A stretch of DNA of 64,000 nt from contig OV121082.1 of assembly GCA_921293015.1 (NCBI GenBank), forward strand, positions 23,413,997 to 23,477,996. The letters are read 5' to 3'. Below, piece by piece: positions 1 through 9,900 of the stretch (positions within the stretch are counted from its first letter, which is position 1; the number at the start of each line of letters is the position of its first letter). The notes below the pieces were generated by a model. It searched no databases. It was not told where the DNA came from and worked only from the letters and a program-made list of their open reading frames with translations. Origin of the DNA: Phorcus lineatus (taxonomy: Eukaryota; Mollusca; Gastropoda; Trochida; Trochidae). Position numbers and translations under genes: made by a program.

Positions 1-75
1 TGCTATATACAGTACATATACATACAGCCGTGATGGCCTCAGGCAGCATAAAGAGAATTGGTCGGAGGGCGGACC
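1..75 (-). pseudogene. Decayed second copy of the kinase tail-anchor sequence
   Basis: Positions 1-75 align almost base for base with 222-305, the end of the kinase gene. On the minus strand they read SALRPILFMLPEAITAV, against SALRPFLCLLPVAITAV in the gene. A 2-bp gap then shifts the frame inside the hydrophobic segment. It may be the end of a tandem paralogue lying off the left edge, an alternative last exon, or a decayed local duplication. The window edge prevents a decision. Confidence 0.7.
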
Positions 76-211
76 TTGAGGTAGTAATAATCACTCTTTA
101 ATCACTACCTTTTCTCCAGGCATTGTTGTAAGACATTCAAAACAAGCGGTATTGATAATATTTATACATATCAAGAATGGGAATTCATTATCCTCACTTT
201 AACATCATTAT

Positions 212-2048
212 TCAAAATGATCCATACGCTGTATACAGTACATACACATATACAGCCGTGATGGCCACAGGCAGCAAACATAGGAAAGGTCGGAGGGCCG
301 ACCTGGCAGGAGGATCAGCTGTTGAAGGCATCTTAGAGTCATCTTTTTCAAAAGATTCACCTGTTTGTGAGGCAAGGGTTTCATTTAAAGATGTAACAGA
401 GTTTCCCTTAGAAAACAGTTCACCTATGGCTGGTGTTAGATACCTATCTTCATCACTGAATGGAGTCAAGAATAAAGGACTCTTATTTTGAGATTGTCCT
501 CGGACTGGTGATGTTTCTGGTGAACACTGATCTATTTCTCTCAAGATCGGGGGAGACGGAGATACTGACATCAGCGTTGAACTGTGGGTTGCCTCAACCG
601 CTTCATTTCCATACACCTCCTCTTCTTCCACGACGGCGTCTGCTACGTCTCTCCTATCCTCTTCAGTAGTGGAAATTTCTTCTTTCCTATGGACCTCAAC
701 ATCCTCTTTGTTTGTCTGATCCTCTTCCTCGACATCATCTCCTCCCTCAACTTCTATTTCCATTTCCTCCTCCTCTCTGTTCTCGCGTCCTACTTCTATT
801 CTCTCTTCAGTATCTTCTTCCATAACCACAACTTCCTCCCTTTCCTCAGAAAACTGCTCATGTTTGAAGGCTTGCGAGTCGTAGGATTTTATCTCCTGGG
901 CGTAAGCTTCAGTCAGGAGTTTTATGAGATACGACGCAGTAATACGTTCCTTTGGGTTTTCAATTAGGCATTGCTGATAAATTGGTATGAAGATTGATAA
1001 ATCAGATGCATAATAAATCTCCATTAAAATTCTTCCAATGCCATATATGTCGTTTGCTTCTGATGTGGGATGATGTGCTCTCACTTCCGGTGCAAGATGT
1101 TGGAACTTGTCCATATTTGGATCGTTGTACATGACTGCCTCCTTGTACGATGCTGAGCCCATGTCACAGATTTTAAGAACTGGCATGGAATTGGTAAAGT
1201 CCACGAGAACATTATCGGGTTTCAAATCATTGATAATTACGTCCATAGCATGTATTTTATTTACACAAATTGCAAGTTGATGAGCAATATCTAGCCAATC
1301 TAATGCGTGGATTTTTTTCTGATAAAGTAGATGATGAAGTGTCAAGCCGGATCCAAACATTTCTGACACCATTCCCCAATAACCACGCGCATTCGCTAAT
1401 AACCCGTAGCAGATAGGAACACAACCAGTATGTTCCAAGAACATCAAAATCTTTGCTTCTTTATGGATACTCGATTGGCTTGACTTATCAAGAAAATGTT
1501 CTTTCACAACAACCTTTTGTACTGTATTTGGATACACCCTCATTTCAGACTCCAACACTCGGCCGAAACTTCCTTCCCCAAGAACTTTGTCTGAGAATCC
1601 ATCCTCGTCTGCCAGAATCCTGATATTTCCAATTGGCAAGGTAGGTGGCTCCAGGAAGTTGAACTCTTTGAACAATGTGAAGGATTTTCCAAAAATGGTT
1701 TTGTGTACCTCCTCTGCTGAGAAGGCAGTTTTGTCATTAACAAAAACATCAGCAGCGTCTGTGGGAGAGCAGTAGATGTCACTGTTTAATCCAGTGATAA
1801 TGTTTGATTGGGTCCCCTGGCCCAAAGACATTTGGATATCCGGAGAATCGTACTTCACCTGGACGTTGTTCAGCACATCGTTGTTGATTGGAGAAACCTT
1901 TTCATCATCCTCAGCATCACCCGTTAAGCGCAGAAACTCTAAGTTGTGGTTCAGGAGATCATTGTTGAAGTGAGATTCCTCTACATCAGCATCACCATCA
2001 GTCTCGTCAGTGAAGTGCAGCAACTTCGGAGGACTGAAGTCATGATGG
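212..2048 (-). CDS. Kinase gene exon 3 (kinase domain and tail anchor)
   Basis: The terminal exon begins one base inside the codon split by intron 2 (AG|C, Ser) and runs to a TGA at 212-214. It encodes the whole kinase domain, the Glu-rich linker, five or more Ser/Thr-Pro sites and the C-terminal hydrophobic segment (AITAVYVYVLYTAY). An ATTAAA on the minus strand at 97-102 could be its polyadenylation signal. Confidence 0.88.
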
Positions 2049-5000
2049 CTGAAGTAAGAGCAGATTAAACAGATTTACAATCAATGTTTGCATAATCATT
2101 GTCAAAAAGTTAAATAAGATCATATTAAATTACAACATCGCTATCATTTGAATTAGAAGTATGAGCATAACTTGAAACTGAAGATGACCAAAGTTATATC
2201 TTATCATATGCATTTTCTGACTAACATCAGTTAAATGACTCCGTTTTGCATCTGCAAAGATGAGATAACATATGTAAAACCAACTTACCTTAAGACTTGG
2301 CCAAAATCATCTAGTTCCACGTTGGGTCTCTCAGTGTCCCTCAGATCTAGGACCACTGGAGTTGGCACCAAATCCATGTGCTGGAATGAGTCGGGCACTA
2401 CACTGTCACTCATAACCCCTGGGTGACTCGCCAGGTTTAGTAGAACAGAAACGCTGGTGTCAAATCCTCCATTTAGAAAAGGTGTAAAGAGTTGCTCAAA
2501 TATTTGACTTTTAATCAATTCTGGCACTTCTGAAGCTGACCTGAATTTCGATACTTGGACAAAAAGATCTTTGAGCACTGATGGTTTCTTAACCTGGTGT
2601 GAAGGGATTTCAGATTGTGTATTGAGGCCATTGCTGTCCGGTGTTAACGGGTATATTAGCTGGTGTTCTCGGCGATTGAAGTGATTTTCATGATGGTAGA
2701 AATCATCATGAATAGAATCTTCAGCTTCGATTTTTGATTTAGTTTCTGTTTCTATCTTTGCTTCTGCTTCAGCTGCCTTAGCTTCTGCTGCCTCTGTTTC
2801 TGCTGCTTTTGATTCTGCTGCCTTATCTTCTGACGCCCTTACGTCTGTTTCTGATGTCTTCAGCTGTGCTGCCTTAGCATCCTCCGCCTTCGCTTCTGTT
2901 TCTGGGTCCTTAGCTTTTGCCGCTTTTCTTTTTGCTTCTATTGTATTTGATCCCGAGGCCTTAGGTTCTGTTGCCATTACTTCGACTGCCCCCGCTTCTA
3001 ACTTAGCTCGTTTCTTTGCCTTAGCTCCTATTTCTACTTCTACATGTGTAGAATGTAGTTTGGTTGAGGATGCTTTGAATGAGTTTTCAAATATTGGCGC
3101 GAATGTTGAGTGTCCCTGATAATGCTCTTTGCCGATGTGTTCAGTAACAGGTGAAGTTACTGTTTTTGCTTGTGGGCGTTCTAGGGGAAAACCTTCGTCT
3201 GTAGGTGGCGCCCCAGAAACACTAGTGTTGCGAGGACGGTTAGATGTACGCCGTCTGCTCTTGTAGCTGTGCTTAGAGTTGGATGGTAAGCCCAGTTCAC
3301 TTTTCGAAACATGGTTTCTGGTCGGAGCCTTTTCACCTCTAGGAAGTCGCATTTCAGCTTTCTCGTTGCTATTGTTGTTTTTGTTATTATGCCACGCTTT
3401 CTGTATAAGCAGCTTTTGACGGGCCGAGGCTAAGTTGTAAGATGGAAGCCTAAAAGACTTTTTCAGGTTGATGCGCCGAAGTACCTGAAATAGATGTGAA
3501 TAAAACTAAATAGTAATATTTCAGCATTTATTTCGCAATAACATGACAGTTAAACACCTATTTTCCCTGGCGACTATTCAACCAGTAACTCAACGGAGGT
3601 GATTTATTTTCAACACACTCCAAATTATTTGTAAGGAGTTTTCCTGTCATTGAAAAAAAGCATTCAGAATGTTTAATTGTAAGCGTTGTAAAATATGTTA
3701 TTGTCCTTAAAAACAAAAGCTAATATGTCCATGTGTTTTAACAATTTAGATAACTCCAGGTTTTTTTAAAATAGTCAAGCTGATAATTTACGGCAAGATG
3801 CAAATAAGATGTTTCAACAAAGATTTCAAATGCGATTGCTAAGGCTGGTGTGAATTATTTGATAAATGCTAGCTAGATTGTGTACAGTTTAAAATGAGAG
3901 TCCACATAAGTATCGGAAGTGTTCTACATATGATTATTTTTCTTTTCTCCATCATCACGACATGAAATTAAAACAAAATAACCTTAGAAAATCATAAATG
4001 AAATTCGGAAGGGTAATTGTATATTTCATTGTATTTCTCAATAAATCCTTCTCTACCGACAAGAGAATGTTTCCAAAACACTTTAGAATTTGATTTTCAA
4101 TGTCCGAATTAGTCAAAACAAGACATCAGGTTTTTCAAAGTGGAAAAATAACTCCACCTAACTGTGCGAACGTATCATTTATTTGATGGGAACCCAGAAT
4201 TTGATTTTATGAAGGTCTAGCATTAGAAAAATCGAAACTTGTATTGAATATTTAAAGGGGCAGTAGCACTTTTTTTTTAAAAGATTTCTTTCTTCAAATT
4301 TCCCCCATGGATAATTAGTTGATGCTAAATTGTATTATTTACAGGGGGCCAAAACATCTCATCACTCAACCCGTTAATCTGTAGTCGTAGAGGAAATATT
4401 CAAGTAACAAGCAAACAAGCAAAAACCACTGGCGGCAATTTTAACTGAACACATTTTAATCATTTAAGGTAGGGAATGGATTTGCAAAGCTTAACCGATC
4501 ATGGTACGTAAGTTTTAACAGCTTCTTTTGATTAAAAAAACATTGTCTTGCTATTGAAATCCTTCATTTTGATCTTTTGGAGATCACTTTATTTATCTTT
4601 TTAGAAAAACGTGCTACTGCTCCATCGAAAAGACTTAAGCCCTTACCTTTCTGTATTGATCATATCCATACCAGAATGTGGCAGTACAAACAGTAGCTTC
4701 ATTGTCCAAGCGAGGGCCCGGTTTGGGTGCCTGTCCCTGGTTCGAGCCAAATGATGCCCTTGACTCACATCTCGAGTAGGATTCAAGCGAGTCGCGCCCA
4801 TCAGGGGGAACATCTTTCGGCCAAAAGGTATGTGTGCTCTGAATAGTTTCCTTCGTACACGGAAGACACGCCTTGTTTGGGAGTGCGGAGTTCGAACCCG
4901 ATTGAAGCTGCAAAAGAGGTCTTTCCAGCTCTATAGGGCATGTTTCCGGTTCCACGTCTTCGTCGAGGTTGTCTTCCAACCAATAGAAGGCAGTACATAA

Positions 5001-5066
5001 AATTGCATCCATCTTCATGTCGTAAATATCTGTAGAACTCCGCGTGATACGGGAGAGCGTCTTCAT
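212..5066 (-). CDS. Tail-anchored protein kinase, three exons, 1150 aa
   Basis: Exons on the minus strand are 5066-4647, 3484-2289 and 2048-212. The joins are phase 0 and phase 2, with donors AAG|GTAAGG and AAG|GTAAGT and acceptors TTTCAG and CTTCAG. An in-frame stop at 5082-5084 precedes the ATG. Residues 1-540 are low-complexity, Ala/Glu/Lys-rich at about 293-395. The kinase domain covers about 685-920: G-loop GEGSFGRV (696-703), VVVK lysine (721), a C-helix Glu (736), IIND-LKPDN in place of HRD (Asp 813, Asn 818), DMG (834) and APE (858-860). An acidic linker (about 937-1018), several Ser/Thr-Pro sites, and a hydrophobic segment at about 1125-1147, three residues from the C terminus, follow. 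This suggests a tail-anchored protein with a cytosolic kinase domain. Most catalytic residues are present, so it is probably active. I do not recognise the family; substrate and organelle are unknown. Confidence 0.82.
2049..4646 (-). other. Introns of the kinase gene (2049-2288 and 3485-4646)
   Basis: The small intron (240 bp) and the larger one (1162 bp) hold no further exon I can support. Positions 4254-4560 of the larger intron resemble, in a degraded way, a stretch at about 54430-54730 (shared pieces around ATCTCATTACTCAA and GGGAATGGATT). Its first bases, GGGGCAGTAGCAC followed by a T run, recur at 49026. This is probably an old dispersed repeat. Confidence 0.5.
2289..3484 (-). CDS. Kinase gene exon 2 (residues 141-538)
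   Basis: The exon opens after TATTTCAG with VLRRINLKK and stays open to the GTAAGT donor at 2288. Its middle is a biased stretch of Ala, Glu, Lys and Thr with many AKAAE-type steps, probably a charged helix or disordered region. The first part is rich in Arg, Ser and Asn. The last about 100 residues look more globular (LKDLFVQVSKF, LIKSQIFEQLFTPFL). Confidence 0.8.
4647..5066 (-). CDS. Kinase gene exon 1 (residues 1-140)
   Basis: This exon starts at the first ATG after an in-frame stop and ends in phase 0 at a GTAAGG donor, reading ...DQYRK and then VLRRINL in exon 2. It holds two look-alike cores, CTAFYW near the start and CTATFW near the end. No known domain was recognised. The start is moderately secure, because an unseen upstream coding exon cannot be excluded. 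Confidence 0.75.
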
Positions 5067-5093
5067 GACAAAATATATTCGTCAACAATGGCG

Positions 5094-5316
5094 TGACGTC
5101 ACAGCAATGTCTAGGTAATTCGTGTAGCATGATCTCAAAAGTCGCCGTCAACATTTTGGATCTTACAGTTTTTAGTGTTGCCTTAAAATACAGCGATGTA
5201 AAAAGAATAGACACCCTTTCTCTGCTCATCGTAAAAATCGTTTAAGATTTCTTTAGTTGTGACGTCATAGTTCCCTCGACAGATAATTGAATGACGTCAC
5301 ACATTATTTGACGTCA
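5094..5316 (-). promoter_or_regulatory. Four CRE boxes upstream of the kinase gene
   Basis: Four perfect 8-bp TGACGTCA palindromes lie at 5094-5101, 5260-5267, 5292-5299 and 5309-5316, that is 28 to 250 bp upstream of the ATG at 5066. This is the consensus site for CREB/ATF factors. Three of the four sit within 57 bp. The rest of the window has only scattered single copies (16673, 20185, 53403). Confidence 0.7.
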
Positions 5317-6866
5317 TTGTGTAAATACTCCCACATTCAATGCTGGGTTTTTCAGATGTTTGTTTGTTGTTTTCACATATTTTATTCATCCTGAAATGGC
5401 AAATATAAGACAATATACATGTATTATGATTGTATAATGACGACGTCCAACATGTAATTTTCAATTACATTGATTAAACAAAATAACGTCAGACGTAGCC
5501 TGATCAAACAAAATCATTCCGTGTGCCTCATATAAGTTTCAAAATTACGTTTGGCAAATTGGTGCGCGCCATTTTTTAAAATCTGAATCGGGATTTTTGG
5601 TATCATGGATCAAGTTTCAACCTTCATAGTATCTTTACATTTAACCAGAGCATGTCGTTTGTGTCAAATATGTCAAACTTCGTTAATGATGTTATTTGAT
5701 CGAGAAGTAGTGGTTGAGTCTAAATATGAGCATCTTAATGCTAAATTACGACCAAAAAAACTAAAACTGTTGAGTGAGTCATGTACCTAAGATACAATGA
5801 ATTTGGACGCAAATTTTCAACTTCTTAACAGTTACATGTTATGATTTAGGCTTTTAAATATAGAGATGTAACTTTTTAGCAGTAATTTCATATGACCTAA
5901 GGACACGGTATTTTTGCTCTTATGTGAGTAACAATTATGAAACTTTGTTATTAAATGATATTTTTCAGCAACATTTTTTAATGTTTGTATTAGTTACTCC
6001 AATAACATATACTGAATCATGCCCTTGAAATAATCACTGGCCGTATATTAAACTATTTTCGGTGTATGATAGCTCAACAGTACTGCCTTTTGATTTATTT
6101 ATAAAAGAAATTTCATATAGGGCTTTGTAACAAATGTGATTTTGAAAACTAATCTGCAGCGGGCACAAAAAAATAGGTTTGAGGTTAATAAGGAATCATT
6201 TGAGTAATTAACACTTAATTAGGACGCTGAATTTCGACTTTTTAACAGAGGTATGGCTGTTTTCAAACTACCATTGAAAACATGAAAGTTTCATAATATT
6301 TTGCATTTTAGAGATAAAGATGCAAGTTTAGAGAGGCGATTTTAATTTATCTCCGAATATTTGGTGTTTTTAATCTTTTCTAAGCCACATAAAAAAGTCA
6401 TAAAACATACTCTCTATCGCTTTGATAGTTTGTTCTATTGATTCTAATACCAGTTTCAGTGTCGAATTTTTCTCTTAATATTTTTATGTTTGACGATGAT
6501 AAAAAAAAATTAATCCGCATTTCATTATCAATTATCAGTTGTCATTTAATGGTTCCTTCTGAAAAGATTATGATACGAATTATTTTGGTTACGAATTTGT
6601 TTTGACTGCGCATTCCATTTTAACGAGCATGAATCATATTTCAACAGAAGTTAACTTTTCTATAACCCTCAACTGGGTTTTACGAAAATAGGGATCCGTT
6701 TCTTACTTCCGGGAACATGTGTCAAACTCAGAAAAAATGCTCAAGCGTTGAAAATCAATCTGTCATGTACTTGAGTTATAATGTTAGACTAATATCATAT
6801 ACTCAGTAACTAAATATAGTTCTTCTTTACTAGTTGTGTGTAATTATTATCATTAATATTTGCAAC
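5317..6866. repeat. Intergenic DNA with inverted partial copies of a dispersed repeat
   Basis: No gene is seen. About 5530-5580 matches the forward strand of the repeat at 31970-32020 (GCGCGCCATT core). About 5655-6360 matches its reverse complement, for example GAAGTAGTGGTTG near 5703 and TTTTAGAGATAAAGATGCAA near 6306 against 31793-31818. The last 170 bp before the fucosyltransferase ATG contain ACTTCCGGG (6705-6713), a typical ETS promoter site, so that promoter is probably here. Confidence 0.5.
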
Positions 6867-6941
6867 ATGAAACGCTTGTTCAGATATTTTCTATACCTTT
6901 TCTTGTTTGGGTTTCTCGGGATGTTGTTTTTGGGACTCAAG
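6867..6941 (+). CDS. FUT10: FUT10-like exon 1 (signal anchor)
   Basis: This 25-codon exon encodes MKRLFRY followed by a Leu/Phe-rich membrane segment. It ends in phase 0 at CTCAAG|GTAATC. The reading frame is open upstream to about 6834 but has no ATG there, so 6867 is the start. Confidence 0.8.
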
Positions 6942-9900
6942 GTAATCACTTATTTGTGTTCTGTTTGTTGTTTGTTTATTTTGACAAATGTTTCTGAAAT
7001 TTTCAGTCAATTGTATGTGCTAATAAAGTCGCTTTTTTAATTTACATGATATTCATAATTTTTAAAACAAATAGGCCTATTTGAAGATTTTAATGGTCAA
7101 ATTTTGTATGCATCATTTTTCATATTGCGTTAAGCTTTGAACTTAAAACCTAGGCATCAATCAATTTCTTGATTTGTACTACACATATTTTAGCTTGACA
7201 CTTATTAATCAATTAAATAATCATTAACATAGTTTTTGTTTGGCTAGAGTTATAATTTAGATAAAACCACCAATTTACTAATAAATATATACAAATATGA
7301 TAAATATATTTTATGATCAGATATTTTTAATGTAAAAAATTAATAGTAGTAGGTTAGTGACTTGATCTCTTTTATTTAAGTGACAATATATAATTATGAT
7401 AACACATTTGTATTTGCTATCAGAATGTATTTTGATATTTTTGATTAACATGAAGTCACGTACGGAAGAGTGAACTTTCAATGTCATTTTGATCTATGAT
7501 CATAATGTTTTTTAACTCTTAAGAAGGCTTTAAATATTAAAGATTTCACTTCTTGACCCCCCAACTCCTTCCGCTCAGTATTGAAATAAAAGAAAATGGA
7601 ATAATAAGCTATAAAATTTTCTAATTTTTAAATACTTCCTCACCTTAAAGACAGAACAACAGAAATAACCACAGAATTTAACAATTCAAAGTTTTAACAG
7701 ATAAATATACACATGAAGCCTGATAGCGCAACATTGATGGCAAATCCAACTGGCATAATTCTTCTTTTGAATCCACTCTTAATTAAATACCTGAGCGTCC
7801 ATATGGAATCATTATTTTTTGAGTTTATGATGATAAAGTAAGCACTCATAAAATTAATTTGATTATGAAGACTGGAGATGCTTCATATGTGTGATAAAAA
7901 CATGTTTCTTGCGATACAAATCCATCAGGTTAGAGAGGATATATGATTTGAAAAGATTAGGGCAGAATACTTGATTCATCACCAAGGGATGATGAACAAA
8001 CTGAGAATTGTAGCCAGCCTATTTTAGAGGTTATGTTGGAGATATGTTTAATAACCTCAGATGGAAGAAAATGAATCCCCGATAAATTTTGAAAAAAGAT
8101 TTTTTAGGAAATGATAATATGTAAAGCTTTACAATTCCATTTCCATACCTCAAATGATTAAAAGGTGTTCACAACATTAGTTTTTGCTTGATACTTGATC
8201 TATGACTACGGATGTAATTAGATGTTTTGACTCTCTGACATTTTGCATAAAGAAAAGAATTAGTCTTACAAAAAAACATGCTTCTGACCCGTTAAAGTTT
8301 ATTATTTTGTATTCAGATGTTCACTGGTCAGGATCAAGCGGAGCTGGTTGACGATGGTTTTCCAATGGTTTTTGATGACAGAGAGGGTAAATAAAAATCT
8401 CATTTCACTAATATGTTATTTTCAATATGCAATATTAGGTATTGAGGGTCAGTGTCCATAAACATTTACTGGAGGGGGGCACAATACTGAAAAATATATT
8501 CATTTTCTACACTATTTTATTTTTGTTCTGAGCCTGAAACAATTGATGATGATGATGATGATGATAATGATGATGATTACAAATGTAGATTTCTATAGCG
8601 CCTAACTCAGGGCAATTTAGGGCCTGCTTACTAGCGCTACAATGGGTTAAAAAGTACAAATACTAAATAAAATATTGTTTATATTTAAAATATCAAAGGT
8701 TATCAACGAATGGATATAATAATTGTAAAGGGTTATTAAATTGATAGAGTTAAAACCATGTAAGTAAGTTTCCTTCATCCAAAATTTAAAAAATTTGTTC
8801 AGGTTCTTCATGGGAACTGATTATCAGACCTGAGCACTAGATAATGTTGATTTGCTCCATCAATTAGTGAAATAGGTAGATTAACATGATATTAACTTAA
8901 AGTCGTAGTTACTATACGTGAAGGGTACTCTAGCTTGAACTGAGCCAGTGAAGGGAGGTTAACAGTGGTGTTATGTGTGGAGATGTCATACTTCTGGTTA
9001 CTAACTGTGCTCTGTGTTTTGCTGTGTTCTAGACACATTAAAGTTTTGGAAACCGTTCCTGACTCAGATAAAACAAGGATGCTATTTGCATATCCAATCC
9101 TTGCCAAAGCAAGAGATCTCACAAGCATGAGTGTCATATCTGTCATATGAATTAATAGATTGCTCCTAATTTTAACTTGTCTCATTACAATAATTTTAGG
9201 CAGTTAATCCCTTGAAAAGAATTTCATTTAATGTCCTTAATGTTCAACCATGTGCAGCCATAAACCTCAAGTTTTTGTCTCAGTTTAGCAAGGCAAATAT
9301 TTATGCACCACAGCAAATAGTTCATCACTTATGGAAAAATCAGAGGAAAGTCAGGATGAAAGTGATAAAAAGTGATGAATTATTTTTCCGGAATGCATAT
9401 AGATATTTGACTTGCAAAACAGAGACATTGCCTTTAAGACCTTTTAGCTCCCGAATACATGACAATTGTCATATTCAGACCACAGACCGCTAGACGAGGA
9501 GATGGAAGACGACAACATCGAGCCGAACGTCAACAAGCCCATCATTCTGTGGTGGACGCCCTTCACCGGGGAGCAGGGAGCATACAAGAAGTGCGGACAA
9601 GTCAAGTGCTTCTTTACGGTGAAGCGGGCCTACAGGCACCATCCAATGACAAAAGTGAGTTGTCCTATCAATGAATTATTTTTAGATGGCGCCACTTAGG
9701 GTTGGTTCTCGAATTTTAAGGGGGCGGGAAAGCGCAGATCAAAAGGTCTGTGGTTCGAATCCTGCCAGCGGCTCGGCAACTTTGTCTGCAGTAGAGAACA
9801 GTTCTACACACAGTCAGGTTTGGGTGCAATGCTGCACTGAGTTTCAGCGCAGTACCACCCATGGTTTGCTAGTTCCAGCCGATGCTCGCTAGTTTCACCG

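Noticed and set aside
4801..5229. A 142-codon minus-strand frame overlapping kinase exon 1
   Set aside because: The overlapping frame (ATG 5066) splices in phase to the kinase exons; this one ends in a stop without using that donor.
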